From NCBI RefSeq assembly GCF_021130785.1, contig NW_025776788.1, positions 60,922-124,921 of the forward strand: a DNA stretch of 64,000 nt, given 5' to 3'. How positions within the stretch are numbered: the stretch's first letter is position 1; every line of letters begins with the position of its first letter. This DNA comes from Homalodisca vitripennis. Taxonomy: Eukaryota; Arthropoda; Insecta; Hemiptera; Cicadellidae. This document shows positions 38,469 through 53,679 of this stretch, in pieces. The position numbers and the translations under genes were made by a program. The notes under the pieces are model-generated. The model searched no databases. It had not been told where the DNA came from and was given only the letters and a program-made list of their open reading frames with translations.

Positions 38469-41400
38469 TATATATGTGAACTTTATCGGGCGGGAATATG
38501 TGATTTATTATTTACCCAAAATTCAGTTTATACACGTTTAAAGCAGAGTGGTCTTGACACATTATCCCACATCGTTTCAAATTAATCTCAACATAGCAAA
38601 GAGTGTTAATTTATGAATTTAGCTAGCTGAAGTGGAAGGAAATATTTTATTCAAATATAATGAATAGCTGTAGGATATACACGAATATGCCATTCTTTAC
38701 GACACAACGTAGGGTCGGTTCGAACGCAACGGAGCAATATTGCTAGCTATAGGCGATACTGGTAATAATACACTTTATAAGCCCACGTCTAACTTAGAGC
38801 AGTCAAAGTCGATAAGGGATGGTACTATCTCACAAATCTTGCAAATAATTAACCACTTTAAGTACGATTTGTTATATCATATACTTGTATCAGAGTATGT
38901 TACAGATATAATCTTTACTAGGATCACTTTTAAAGAACAAGGTAGGAATAAAGCATACAACTATTTGAGCAAAACTTTTCCTATGTAAACATCTTTTTAT
39001 TTCCTACCTGTAGTACACTACTGATTGAGCACTGTATAGATAATAGTATATACAACTTTAATGCAAACATATGTTTCAGCAAATTTGTCAATCTTTAGTT
39101 TCAGTTAGATTATGATTATAAATACTACAATTTTTGTAATTCCAAAAGTATTCCGGGAAACCTTTTTCATCTTTCTCTTTGTATAAATATTTCTAGAATT
39201 TCTATGAAAATTTTACAAAGAGAACTACCCAAATTGGTCTAGCAGTTCTTAAGATTAGCGCTTAGAGATTAATTTTTATTTATATGGTATAAACACTTTT
39301 TATAATAAACAGATTTATCTTAATAAAAAATGCAGTAAAGTTTCAAAATCTGTAATGTTCATATTTCTAAAGCAATATGGGTTAGAAATTGCTAAGTATT
39401 CAGTGCATCGTTAATTTCAAAACGGCCAGTGTTGTCACATTTAAAAAACTATATTAAACGTTACATAGTAAAATAAACGAAAACCGTTCTTAGCTAGTTT
39501 GAACAGCTTAACACATATTTTCATTCGTAGCTTAACATATGCGTAACTAAAACTTTCAAAAAATGTTTATATAAAACGATCAAGCATCATATTTAGATAA
39601 ATTTTATAAAATCTTTTCCTAAAGGACACAAAGTTATTTCGGAGAAAACTTGTTATTCCTGTTTGTAAACTGTAATGTAAAAATAAATATTTGTAAACAA
39701 CCATGTTTAAATTATTTCCTAACCTACTTGATATCACAGATTTCAATGGTAGAATGACTAAATTAATCTGATGATAAAATATCCAGATTAGACCTTCGAT
39801 TAAATAAGCAGACAGAGAGATAACCAATGTCGCCAGTGCTTAACTGACCTTAATAATATCAAATAAATTTAAGGATAATTTTATATAATTAAGGACTCAA
39901 ATATGGAGATAAACAATAATATATTTAAAATACTTTTTTCATCTGATTTAAAAAATTGTCATTATACTCGTAAGAACAAAACTATAATATTCTTCTTTAA
40001 ATCTTAATTTTAAATTTCCGATAGTGATAAACGCTAAACAACACAGCTATGTGGTAGTCAAAAGTAAATTTATATTTAGTGAAATATGAATGATTGAATC
40101 GCGTATGGTATTTAGTTCACTATATGTTATCTTGGATATTATTATTAATAATAAGTGTACTTTAAATTTAAAACAGATTTCAGTGAATAGGTACAAAAGA
40201 TAATTTACAAACACAAATAATCTTTGTTTGAATAATCGGTAAGCAATTTAAGAATATTAAGAACGAAATTAATAATGTCCAGTACAATAAATGTGTTGTC
40301 TGGAATTCTTTGGCTCTTCAATTAAGTCGAACCTTATTCCTCTTGACTTGTTTTTCTTATATTGATCCGTTTTAGAGCCGAATAATCTACATCGTATTGC
40401 TAAACATAAGCTCACTAGCATCAAATAAATGTACGAGTGCATTAAACTATAAAACCCAAAATTACATAATCCTAGCTAACTTATAAAGGAACATTTTTTA
40501 CATTGTGGATCAATTAAACTGTTATTTTAAACATTTGCATATTATTGTGAATTACAAATATAAAATATGAAACATTGTTAACAAAACCTGTATAATAAAA
40601 ACTTTTGTTTGTATTTATCAGCGGTACATCTACGTCGAGACATTTAATTATTTATATACAAAGTGAAAAAAGTTGCCTTCTATTTCAATGTTATATATAT
40701 GTAACTGTCCTTTACCGCCCTTTACATACACTTTATACTCATATGGGTGTTTTAATATGCCTAAAATAGTGCTTTAAAACAATCCATTTATAAACTAATA
40801 AAAATAATCAGTAATATATTCTGTAAGATGAAAATCCTTGTTTTAATTTCTAATTCTGTACAGATGTACAAGTAAATATTAAAATATATTTCGTTACTGT
40901 AAAATAAAGTGTAACGCGTCCAGAACTCATAATTGGTCACTATTACAGTGGCTGAGCGCTTTAAACATTACAACGCTAACTGAAATAAGGTATCTTAAAT
41001 TTTTCTAAAAGCGTAATTTTTTATTTCGTAATTAGTGCAATTTTATTGTAATTAGATTTGATTTCTTTATCAAAAGGTAAATTATGTGATATAGAGATAA
41101 ATTCAAATGAAGCAATAAATCATTATTCCTCCCTTGAATAAATCATGTAGATTTGTACAATGAATGTACAATCAATGTAAATAATAGAGCCAAACATTAT
41201 TTAAGTCGGTAATCTTCCGACACTCTATTAAGCTGATTTTACCAAAACCGGTTACGTTCAATCCATAAAATTTTTTTAAACAATACTTTGGGTTCAATTA
41301 GTTTATTTTATTCAAGAATGCATAAAAATACAATGAACATTTATTAGAAATAAAATGCTCTTACTTAAGTTGAACACTATCTAGACGCTACGTTTTGGTT

Positions 41401-42840
41401 ATGTTATGAATTAAAATTCATCCAAAGCTAGGTTGATAGATATTATTTAAATTTAATAAATCCATTAAGAGTAATTATCTTATTTTTATGCATAGAAGGT
41501 AAAACCGATGTCTGGAAACATTTTTAAAACTGTCACAGGGTGGCGTGAAGATTTATTCAAAGTGAATATTAAATTTCACTCGGCTGCTCCACCGAACCTT
41601 TCTAAGTCTAATTTTTAATAGTGCACTTGGTGGGACAAAAGGAACTACTCTTCATCGAGATTACAATGTAAAATTGCTGATTAAACGAGACAGAGCTCGT
41701 TTTCAGCCTAGATGACTTTGTTTTCGAATCCATCTACAGCTTTTTGACTCAGAAGTCACGTCTGTACAAGTGTTAGATTCCAGACTCTGCACAAAACAAA
41801 AGGTACATTCGCATAAACAAATTTTTTATTTTTGGATTATTAGACTTAACGGAATATTTTCTGTATCCACCTTCATTGTGCTGGAAGAAAAACTTTGAAG
41901 ATGAAGAATTCCACACAGCAAAGATAATGTAAGACATGGATATGCTATATAGAGAGACTCCTTTGAGACAGGTAGGTTTTTGATTATCCTCGTAAAGTTA
42001 CTTATAAATTTGTCTTTGGGTCCATTTTGACTTCCAAACCAAACAATAGAAATGCTCTTGATGGACTTTTTGAATTACCTTCCAGTCCAGTCGGTAAGTT
42101 CGTACCTAGTTAACTTACCTGCGATCGAATATAACAGGAGGAAAAGGAAGGCGCTCTTGACTATAGTCTTTATGTTCCGCGAATTTTTCAGAAGATATGT
42201 TACCACTTATGCAAAAATTATTTTCCTATTTCACCTTCTAATTATAAAAGTATAAGTTACACTATTATAAGGACAGAACTGTCTTTATTTTCCTTCAAAG
42301 AAATTAGAATTACTAGGAAATATGTACTTTTAATGAGTTATTTTTAAAAACTGGGTTTCCATCCTTATTATTAGCACAAATGTCACAATTTTTTTTCGAC
42401 TTAATTTCAAAAATAATCCTCAGAAAGCAAATTAAGGGGAGTCCGACTCCCATAAGAACGCAATGTTAACTATATGTTGCATAATTTGAAAACTATTTAA
42501 GATAGCTTACTGCTTTTGGTTTTATTTTGAAGATCATGTATTTTTCTAGTGCCTTATGAGAGGCTTTTAGTTTTTTCTGTTAATAAATTAAATTATGAAT
42601 TTTTAAAATTTTTGTGTTTAAAAATTTAAAATGTTTATATATAAATATTTTTAAATCAAATTAGGATAATTATATCCCAAAAACCTCTCCTAGGGCACTA
42701 GTATTTTAGCCAAGGAATGTGTGTTAAAAATTTCATCAAGATATCTTAATAGGTGTAGGTTTTATACAGTTACAGTTTAAAAAAATTTTAGTTTCGGTAA
42801 ACAGCCAAAAAACAAAAAAATATGTAATAAATAAATTTTC
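38465..42840. other. Gene-free AT-rich right flank
   Basis: About 4.4 kb without any recognisable gene. Short open frames at 38740-38988, 39567-39827 and 42052-42255 have random composition and no motif. The flank does not resume the transposon fragment that ends at 21310. Confidence 0.45.
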
Positions 42841-42844
42841 TTAC

Positions 42845-43420
42845 TTTTAATAATGTCCAGCACAGTAACTAGGATTGTCTGGATCATTTTCTCCCTCATA
42901 CAAGTACTCTAACATCCTTTTGGCAACATTTCATGACTGTCTAATTTTTTTTCCATATCGGAAACAGCTTTTTCAGCTTTGGAAACACGGTCTAAATTGA
43001 GACGTCTTGCAGTTTGAGGTTAGGCCTTCCTTTTTTTAGGCCTTCCTTCCAATTTGTAGGCGTAAGTGTTCCATTAATTTTACTTTAGCTAAGTGTCCAC
43101 TGTTGAATGTCAAAACAGCTTCAAATACATCAAATTTCAGGGTTTCAAGATTTACAAATGTTCTTTTAGGTATTTTAGTCCAAATAACATTGTTCAAAGA
43201 TTCATTGGGGTTTTGGTATTTACCTCTGAGACATTTTTGCAAAAGTTGTGGCTTGGCAAGATCCCTGAATATAGGTTTGATCTCTTGAAGTATCACCTCA
43301 GGCAAATGGAAGTGCTTGGTGTGGTCATAGGTATCATTTTCACGAGTTGCTTTTATGAGTCTGACTATAGTAGCGGGGCTGGATCAACTTTTTGGTGTGT
43401 GCGAGGTTATTTTAAATAAT
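42845..43420 (-). pseudogene. MULE/Mutsu-type transposase C-terminal fragment
   Basis: On the minus strand the 89-residue frame 43036-43305 contains P-I-F-R-D-L-A, L-L-Q-K-C-L-R-G, Q-N-P-N-E-S-L-N-N-V-I-W and I-P-K-R-T-F-V. This is a hallmark of a widespread animal transposon-derived protein family (MULE-like, 'Mutsu' domain). A trace continues to 42845 with a terminal Y-C-A-G-H-Y-like end after two frame changes, and upstream to 43420. The catalytic N-terminal part is missing, so it is a dead remnant. Confidence 0.65.
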
Positions 43421-46400
43421 TCTTTTCATTTATTTAGAATTTTCTGTACCATATGTGTTATATATCGTTAGAAAGAGGAGATTCCAAAAAAAAATAAATT
43501 GTTATAAACTAAAAATCACACAAAAAAAATTCTTCGGTCAGACTGTCCTTAAAATCTGGACTAAAGCAACATTTCAACGTACAAAGGTATTGAATACTAT
43601 ATCAATTAATGCTTAAGATTCTAGCAAAAAATTAATTTTTCTGGACTGGAATTCATTTTAGTTTTAATTTTGAATTTAGTTATTTCAGATGTACTTTACT
43701 AACTTAACATAATTAACATAATTTTATTAACTGATACTTATTTACTTGATACTTGGTGATATCCCACTAGAAGCAATTCTGTGCCGTAGTCGTCATATTG
43801 AAATGGGCCTCTTCACGATTCTAATTATTCTTCTATAGAGTTCATATGATTATGTTTCATTTTATAAAAATCAAATAGCTTTTCGATGTATATAAGTTTA
43901 AGAGCTAACTCATAAATAGAGAGTGTTATCTCAATACCTCAATTTATTCCAAAACGTTTTGTTTGTTACGCGTCTCACAGTAATAAATTTAATGAATGCA
44001 TTCAATTGAATGGTCGATACATTGTTTAAATAGAGCTTTGCTCTCTGGAATATTATTTAAAACTAGAATTTTCGATGAATTTATAATTAAAATAAAATAC
44101 AAACTCTACAACAATTCTAAGATTTCAACATCAGCAATAATAAAATCTAGATACAATAAAATAATGTGAAAATCCAAACACTTTATGTATTATATACCGG
44201 CCGAATATTTTACCAAGATATGTATGGGAGAGACGTTGATCTTTTTCTATTTCAAAGAAGAACTCACAATCGCTAAAGTTCATGGTTTTTTTAGAACATA
44301 TATTTCAGACTTTATTTGGTAAAAATTAAAAAGCAAACGTTTGTTTTTTTTTGGTTGAAGCAATTAGATTTTAAATTACTTGGTATAAATTAAGAACTGA
44401 GGTTATTAAATAAAAAGTGCAGACCGCCTTCAAGGCACTTATTCGTGTTCAGCGAAGGGTGAAGAACTAAGAGGCGCAACTAGCTAAGGGTGAAATTGCT
44501 TAACAATGTGGAGGAATCTTGGGAAGGAATTTTATTTGTCTCTAATTGAAAGAACGGAAGTCTAGATTTACGATGTTTGAATTATAACTATTTAATGAAA
44601 TCAGTATTTTTTAATGAAATAAACTTCTATTTGTGGTATATACTCTCAACCATATTTAACACTAACGAATAAATTATTTTTCATTTGATGAACATTAGCG
44701 AATATTCAGCCCTTTGCACCACAGCTTTGATGTGTGTAAGCAAAGAATAAATAGTCTAGGATAAAATTTCATTTACACTTTTGAATTTTTGTATAGACTC
44801 CAATTACGATATCTACAAAAAATATCATAGCTGAAAATAAATGTAATACTTAAAGGGAAATGTATGTATAAATTTTAACAAAAACCAGCTTTTTGTTTGT
44901 AAAATTTAAATTGTTATTGGATTCTGGACTGTTATTCGTCTGCTTGATGGAAGAAAAGAAATCAATTTCATTCTCTTGTCGAAATTTAAAAGATTACACA
45001 TATACCAAATTTCCATCCTTTTCAGAGTAACAACGACGAGTTTCTCTATTTAAAGTTTGTCTGGGACCAAACAGGAGATTATTGTACTATTTAATCAATA
45101 CTCTTTGGCAAAAACTAGTTAGTTATTACGAAGCAAAAACTAAGGACATTCATCAACTCAAGTGGGACCATATACAGAATTATATAAGTAGGTCATGCTT
45201 CTAAACTAGTTCTTGGACAAGAGTCAAATGGCAGACCATTATGGTACAAAGAGGAAACTACAGCACTCTGCGATATAATGGTACTTTGTAACGGCACCAT
45301 TTTGTTAGTAACTAAGACTGATGTTATTTTTTCGTACAAATTGATACCAACGTATTATTCTTTACCCAGAGTTATACTTTAACTTAATTTATATTTATAT
45401 TTCATAAAACTTCACCAAATATACATTATCCCATCCTTTTATGTTTATTTGAGTTATTTAAAAAGACTATTTGTATTAATAAAATGGTATTTTATATTTT
45501 AACTATTTATAGGAAAAACTAAATTATTAAAATATAGCAATTAATAATATACACATTGCAGAAGCTATATTTTTATTGTAATTCTTTTAATAATTTTAAA
45601 AGAAACACTCCAAGACTACAACTTTTATTATTGTTAAAATTGCACTATTGGATTTTTATTTGTAGAATTAATTATAAATAATCCAGTTAAAGCTTTACTT
45701 AAGACGCTTTATTCGATCCGACTGTTCGATAGTAACATTTAAAAAACTAGTCCGTTAAAATTTTATTAGAGCTTCAAATCAATCGAAAGATGTAGTATCT
45801 CTGTAAACACTGTAAGCAATATTTCTGCTCCTTTGTTTAAAAAATGGCACTAAACGTCAATAGTTTTCTCTGTGAGGTGTTAAAAGAAACTAATATTGGT
45901 GACAAAAGATTTAGTTAGTTTTTGATTAATAAATCATTCCGTCTCTAACCAAAATTCGTAAGAATTCAAGTTAGGTCATATAAATTTTTAATCAAATTCC
46001 ATCCTAATGTTTGGTGGTTAATATTATTACTATGAAAAAGTACTCAGTTTTTGGGTTACTAATCTAAGCTTAAAAATAAAACCACATTTATTTTAACCTT
46101 CTCTGTAATCACTGTAATCTGTAATGTGCACAGAGTTTATTCATATTGTTGTTATTTTTGACAGAAATAGTCATTCTATACAAATTCAAGTATGGTGCCT
46201 GAAATACTTTGAACCGAAATAAACTTCAATAGCCACAGATATAGACTTTTTGACCCGAAATAAGCCTCTTGGACCTGCGTACGTATCAATATCTTGATCG
46301 GAGCATCAACAACATAGGAACTTCCGTTTTAAAATAAAGTAGACCCCCATTATTCATTATATTATAACTGTGTTAACTAAAAAGCTCAAAAGGTCGACAT

Positions 46401-46989
46401 AAGGATAACTCCACAGGGGCTAAGAAAAGCTCAAATTTTTACTATAATCACTAGAGCTATCAATAAAACTTAAATTTGAAAATAGGTCAGGAGGTTGTAT
46501 TGTCATATTCAGGGATTACCACCTATCCCACGATTATGCGATGTCTAATAGGGACGGCAAATAATTTCCAGCTTTTCAGTAAAACATAATTGCGTGCAAA
46601 TTCGAGGATAACTGCTAGTATAAATATGCGCATAGAAATCAAAAAAGTTTATAATGATTGGTATTGTCCTCAGTCAGAGTTGAAACTTGAAAAACTCTGA
46701 CACTTTACATACTCGGCACCAAGCAGGAAGTTGATCGAATACTCAGGAAAGAAAAATATTAAGTATTTTTCAGTCAAATATATAGTGCACTACATTTACC
46801 ATAAGCAAAAACAAAATAATAAGAAACCTTAATTACTTTAGTCTAGAATTTATTAATGATGTGCATATATATGTATAAAACTGTGGGCTTACATAAAACT
46901 TAAATTCAAATATGAATAGTTCTAAATTTTCGTATTCCAAGTACTCAGGACATCAGGAAGACAAAATAGAATAAACAGTGTAAAATAGA
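43421..46989. other. Gene-free AT-rich intergenic DNA
   Basis: No gene, RNA or clear repeat was recognised in about 3.5 kb. Confidence 0.45.
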
Positions 46990-47165
46990 ATCACGATAGT
47001 ATGTGCCATAGTAGACAAAGTCAAGTGTACGTGTTTACCTCCTTTACAATCTGCTGACTCAACCCTCCTGGGTTTACTACGTACAGTTTATACTGGAGTG
47101 CCTTCCAATGGTTACACTGGTGTTGTAAATTGGGTTAAACACCATCACTGTTCCATCCGTGAACT
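46990..47165. repeat. Dispersed repeat, copy 1
   Basis: TCACGATAGTATGTGCCATA, then CTTTACAATCTGCTGACTCA, ACCCTCCTGGGTTT and CGTACAGTTT occur in the same order and orientation as at 53680-53800. Confidence 0.7.
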
Positions 47166-50100
47166 GGTCTCAAACACATAACACCACAGGGAAGATACTA
47201 GTTTACAATTAGTATACGCACATTAAATAATTTTAAAAATACATATAACACATTATAATATGTTTTTGTTAAGTGAAAAACCATTGAATTAGTGTCAGGA
47301 AAAGTATTGTGATAATGTCTATAGCGTATGCTTGTTATGTTAGATATATTTTTAAAAATGTTATGTAATGTTATGTTAAATAATTGTAATACAATACTAA
47401 TTATACCATGGATTAATTTAAATGAGAATAAAAATAAATGTAATGAGTAATTACTAAACTGATATACGATATACCTGATGAAAGGAAGTCCTAAGAATCT
47501 GGTAATGTTATTAAAGATACTAAAGTTATTTTGATCTTTCAATAATTTTTTTGTTTTATCTTTATTTAGATTGTACTACGAATAATTGTTTAACGAAATA
47601 GTTTATAAAAGTTAACGTTACAAAAAAAATCCTTACGTAATCAACAATTAGACTTTTTCAAATAAATCACATTCTGTAGCCATGTTCCTTCAGAAATTCG
47701 GAGGGAAGTAATAATAAAATATACAATGATAGATTTATTTATAGGGACGATTCGATGTAATTTTACCCTCCATCAGGCAATTCTATAAATACTGTATATC
47801 AACTCGGGGACTTGACAAGCAGAGTGAGGGGAAGTACGCTACAGCACTGGTAAAAGTTGCAACAGTTCGGGCAGGAACTGTACACGCGCTATCTCTAACT
47901 CAGATATCAAGTCCACCGTGACGTCACGCTTTGGGCGCATTTACATCCGATTTTCCACCGCACCGCACTTATTTCCTTTCGCTATTAAATATAAATAGTA
48001 CCTGTTTTATCAGAGTTTTAAAATCACGTTATTTGGTCACAAACTGTTGTGCCTCTGATTTTTCGAGACTTTATATTTAAGATTTTCTCTGCAGTAATAG
48101 TTTAACGTACTGTTCAAAATATAGAGGAAAGTTAATGTCATCAGAATCTCCTATACCCTTTTATTTCCTTCCGACAGTACGAAATTTAAAACTGTTAAAG
48201 ATATAATATACTAATAATAAAAATGGAAAGACAATCGCGGGACTGACCGACAGAATTGACTACTTCTTATAACTGGCTGTGTAATATATATCTTGTTAAG
48301 CACGTTTCCCAGTTATTAAATGGTTAATATTTTATATATTAAATAATATGAGACACTAAATTATTTATCATAAAAAACTTTAAATTTTTTTTAAATTTAT
48401 AAAAAAATTGTAATATTCGTTACATGTCATATATTACAATAATTATTAATGACCTCGTAATACTAAAGTAATAAATATATGTTTACATATAATTATCATT
48501 GTTTATAATAGTTCCTATACTTTGGTTAGTATAGTTTTTACTACAGTTTTGTATTTTCGAAATAATTATTTCATCTCCATTGTCATAACATTCTAAAATT
48601 GAAATTATGGGTTTAACGACAAGTGAATTAAAAAATAAAAATTATATAATAAAATCGTACTATATTTTATATACAGCACCTATTGTTGTTTCATATCTCA
48701 TTGCACTTATGTTTTATCGTTTGACATTGTTTAGTTTAATTATTTTTCCTTTAACAAGTCAATTAATGGTTTTGACGTTTATTCATCATAATTTGTATTA
48801 AATTGTGTTTTTACATTATTAATTTTTGGGTTAATTGAGTATGGTAAGCTTCAGTGTAATTGAAGAAAATTAACAATTATAATAAACAGAAAGCCTAATC
48901 TTCTTCCAGGAGTCAGTATTTTCCTCATGCTAAACACACATTCATAGCCCGCCAAAAAAGGAGTCACTTCAATAAAGAGCGACAGTAAACTCTCACTAGC
49001 AAGGCTGGATAGCAACTGAACGGAAAAGTGCAGACACCAAAATGGATGCGAAAGTCCCGCTCCTAGAGGCTACAGAGCGAACATGACTGGCGTAAGTTTC
49101 CATGACGCGAAGCGAAAGTTGCCCCCGTGCACAACGTACATCTATAAACCCGCCAAAAGAAGTATTCACTTCAATAACCAAAATATATAAGTTTTATGAA
49201 ACACTTTTTCTTTTAGCTTCAAGTATAACGTAGTTGCAAATATCTTAAAGATTAAAGAGCCACCATAATAATATTAAGAACTATTTATAAGATAAATTGT
49301 TGACCCAAATTTGAAATCCTTTCTTTCACATTGTAATTTCTTGATAATAGAAATATTTTATGGGATGTATCTATAGATGTCTCTTAAGCAGTAAATAATA
49401 AATCAGTTTTCAAGTTTTGGATATGCTACCCTTTTTGTTTTTCTCTACGTTCATAAATAATGGATTTGTGCACTTTTAACACTGTAATTACCGCCACGTT
49501 AAAACTAAATGGCGTACCCAGCCTGCCATAGATATTAGCTGAGCTATTTGTTGTATTACATTTGTTGTATTATTTTTATACCAAGTTTCAACTTACTTGT
49601 GCTTTTTTAGGGTAATTTATCTTTTCCACAAGCCACTTTACCATAGCAAATACTTTAAATCTGATTTTGTATATAAATCTACCTAAAACCTGTTTTATGA
49701 CACTTTAAACTATTTTTCATTGTTTGACTATTATTATGATGAAACTAATTTACATAAATAATGTCACAACATAAAATGTAGTTTAACGCATTAACGTTTA
49801 TCCGTCATGATTCCTCTTACTTATACATCCATTCAGCTTGTTCAATGGGCAATCTGACAATCACAATGGACAACTTTGTTCTCTGGGACAGTATTTTTAA
49901 TTGAAACACGATGAGCCACAAACGTTTTACACAGTAAATTGAACAGCTTTTGTATGATTGTGATGACGGTTTGGATGATAAAGAACCTTTGACAGTGAAA
50001 TAATTGTGTCGTACATTAAGTTCATGCTACACAACATTTAGCTTTTAGACGCTCGTGCCTATTTCATGTGCCTAACTACGCTTGCGCTTTTTATCAATAG

Positions 50101-51612
50101 TTTAAAATTTTAGAAAAATATTAATATTGTCTAATTACTTTCGGCATAGGTTATATCCTTGATATCTTTACCTACTGCAACTATTTGTTGAAAATAATCA
50201 CCCTTAACAATTGATAGTATTGATAATATATCCATAAAACGTAAACTACATTTTACAAAATGCAAAACATGGAAATATTAGGTATCATATTATTATCAAA
50301 TTATAGATCATGGCGTTATTTATTTAAACTTACAATAAAATATTTTCGAATTTTGGAATAACTAGGAGAAAACTTCTCTTCAACACCTTTACCTGGATGT
50401 TGTATTATCTCTCTCTGCACATGAAACTTGCTTTCTTTTAAAAGGAAATCTGTAATCATGCCCTCTTTATTCCAGTTTTATATATTAACTTTCCTATTTT
50501 GGGTTTTTGAAGACGTTAGAAATTTGACTATAACCCCTCTCTTCGAATAAAAAATTTCAATTCCTTTTGCCAGTAAACCTCTCACAAGGTCAAAACTATT
50601 CTTGGTTCAATAAATTCTGTATCTAGAGACACGTCGTCGTTTGTAGCATTAGTTGCTCTCTTTAATCCACATTTCCAATTTTTTTGCATGAAAATAAGCT
50701 GAAACTCTTCTTAAACTTGAAAACCTTCTTACAACAACATTGACTTACTGAGGGTCTACTCAATAAGTAGTAGGTTTGGCGATATTCGCTGAATTGTTAC
50801 ATATAAACCAGCAGCTTACTATATACACGCCAGTTAATATGGAACAAGCAATATACTCAATATCTCAGTCCTCATATTGTACACAGACGTCGCACTGATC
50901 ATCAATATGTATCATCATTTACATGACAAGACTGCGGCAACTGTAGCGCTTCCTGAGTGCCGTCATTTACTATTTATTGCGTCCCTACACACCTTAAATT
51001 AGTTCTAAATAATAATTTTTTAATTAGTGTTTGTAGATAAAAACGACACATCACATTGAACAAAATCTTCAGTGCTAGGCATTTCACATGTCTATCTATA
51101 TTCTATGTCTATAAATTTTTGCAAATTTATTATTGTCTTATAACTATACAAGTGATTCCAATGTAATTACAACAAATTAATGTTTTTGTTAAAAATATGT
51201 ACCGAATGAACGAAATACATGGAGTTGGATACCGTTGAGGTCTTAGATAGTAATGAATATTCGATTTTTTAAAAGTTTACTTACATGTTTAACTGTGGCA
51301 AATAAATATATAAGCACCAATTGTAGATGTTTAAAATAAAAGAATGCATTGCCACGCTGCTGCTAAGTAGAGTGATAGAGAATTAAATGATATCATGGGT
51401 GTGGGCCTAATGGTTCCAAGGTTCTATGGGAATTTTGCATACGAACCTAATAACTATTTAAAACTTTAGAATTGGCTTCCCGTCAAGTTGATGTTTACTC
51501 GTAAGCGCGGGCGTCAGCATCTTGGCTCGACATTGCAGCTGTAGTATGAAAAATTTAAGATTATTAAACTAAGAGTCTAAAACATGAATGCTGGAAGATT
51601 CAAATTTGAAAT
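47166..51612. other. Gene-poor intergenic DNA
   Basis: No convincing gene. Around 47780-47960 the sequence is locally GC- and CpG-richer. It could be a promoter or a repeat, but no coding region follows in either direction. A GCCCGCCAAAAAAGGAGTCA-like word at about 48948 recurs at about 49147 (CCCGCCAAAAGAAGTATTCA), flanking ~200 bp as imperfect direct repeats. Confidence 0.4.
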
Positions 51613-51668
51613 AAGAGACTCGAAGTTGAAATCAGAGACTCGAAGTTGAAATCAGAGACTCGAAATTG
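51613..51668. repeat. Short tandem repeat, 20-bp unit
   Basis: AGAGACTCGAAGTTGAAATC repeats nearly three times. Confidence 0.9.
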
Positions 51669-52779
51669 TACACACCTAAAAGAAAATCACGACGTTATTA
51701 GCCATTTATCGAGACGACTTAAGATTCATGACAACGTGGTCTCGTCAGAATGACATCACCACACTATTATCAATATTAATCTGCCAAAAAGAACATCAAC
51801 ATTATTTGGTAAGTTACTATACTATTTGCAACTTTACTTTATATTGCATTCAAAACTAGTTGTCTCACATGAAAGGGCTAATTTATAATACGAAAATATA
51901 AATTTTACTTATGGACAAGGCGCGCGAGATGTTTGGAACGGCAGCTACAACGTTCAGGAGAGAAAAAACTAATATGCGTACCAATTAGGTTATCAATCCG
52001 CCAAGAATTTAGTTCCAAAAACTTCGGGTGTAGCTTATAATAACCAGTAACCAGTAACAGGGTTGCGAAAATATGTATTATATAAAATCAAACTAAATAA
52101 CGGTACAAATAAATGTCAATGAAGGTAAACAATATACATGTGTTTAAAATACGATGCACTGCAAAGATATTAATAAAGGTATCCTTTAAAGAAGCAAATG
52201 CAAATAGGTTTATTGTAATTAGAGATGGCATTTATAATGTGTCTGGATTATTTCTTTGGTATTGCTAGACTTTTCACAATGCATACCATATTTGCGCTGA
52301 TCCAATCGGAACTAATATTGCTATTGTCTACGTTACATACTGCTATTCAAGGTTTTGAAGCTGTTCAATATTATAATTAATTAGAGTTTCATGTACCACC
52401 CATTGTACCAGGTTCCTTTGTTTCTTTGATAATTATTCTTGCCTTATGTAATACCTTCCAAATAATATATTTCCTGTCTTAAAAACGTGATTATATGTTC
52501 TTAATTACAGATATTGTTTAGAATTACATACTTTTATTACAACTAAATTGGGGCGTTTTTCATTGCGTTTGGGAAAAATTATCTGTCTGTTAAAATATTT
52601 ACAGAATCTATGAAAATAATTTACATAACTTAGTCAATTGGATTTAAAAATATAAAATAAATTTGTTAGTCATTGGAATTTAAAGTTTACTATTTAGTGT
52701 GTTATATAATGTATATATGTGAAAAGTATTGAAAGAAAAAATGATGTTACAAAAAATATATCGATAGAATCGTGTAGGT
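51669..52779. other. Gene-free AT-rich DNA
   Basis: Nothing recognisable as a gene on either strand. Confidence 0.4.
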
Positions 52780-53285
52780 ATCAAATTCGAGGAAGTCGAA
52801 CTTTTTAGATGTGGAACGAGATTTCATTCTCGTCGATTCTCTCGAACAGATAGACAATCATGCCAAAAACAAGTTGACACAAAAATGGAAGTTGTATCAT
52901 AAATCCATTCTTGTAGACATAAAGTTTCATAGAAAGTTACATACATTAGGACATACATATTAATACCTCACTTGTTTACTGGGTGTATCGAGATTGTTTA
53001 CAAATTAATTTACTCTGAAATGTTCTTGTTGCCATCCCGGTTGCCTATAAGACCAAAGTAAACATATTGGCTAAAGTCAAAGCGAAATTCGATGAAATGA
53101 CACGCATCGCCATGGAACTAAGTGTTCTATATATAGAGATGAAACTTCATACACAAGTTCAAGTATATATGTCAATTCGTTTTTTTTATATAAAAAGTGG
53201 ACAGACAGACAGATAGATAACAGAGAGTTAGAAATAGAATTTTCTAGCACTACGAGTGAAAGACTTTGCTGAAGCTAACTAATAA
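52780..53285. repeat. Probable dispersed-repeat remnant
   Basis: The order 'AAACTTCATACACAAGTTCA', 'AAAAAGTGGACAGACAGACA' and 'TTTGCTGAAGCTAACTAATAAA' resembles the non-coding arthropod repeats whose tails also appear near 8600-8800 and 20870. No ends can be placed with confidence. Confidence 0.45.
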
Positions 53286-53679
53286 AATGAGTAATACAGT
53301 ACAACATATTGAAAGTAATTTATTATTAGTATTTTATCCTGAATTTATTTTTATGTTACGTGCAACAATAATGGTTAATAAAATAAATACTATGTAACAT
53401 CAACATGTGCCATATTCTCAAGACAGCTTACTTACAGTTATAAAGCATGTGAATCTCATACAGTATTTGCAAACTTACACTATGAATTTTTATACAATAA
53501 AGTACCATATTTCGAAAAAAATTCAACCAATAAGACGGGGCAATTTCCTAAAATAACGTGTATACTGTATTTATTTAATGTGCTGCAACTAACATAATGT
53601 TTTGAATATGATATCTGTTAAGTTGTAGCATTGACAAATGTAATTTACGTACTAACGGAAATGCATGCAATCAGGATCA

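Noticed and set aside
38302..38541. 79-codon frame through the right TA tract
   Set aside because: Mostly alternating tyrosine and isoleucine from the microsatellite.
47198..47542. 114-codon minus-strand frame
   Set aside because: AT-driven composition rich in N, F, I and Y; no motif, no neighbour support.
48607..48801. 64-codon hydrophobic frame
   Set aside because: Hydrophobicity follows from T-rich DNA; no signal or family resemblance.
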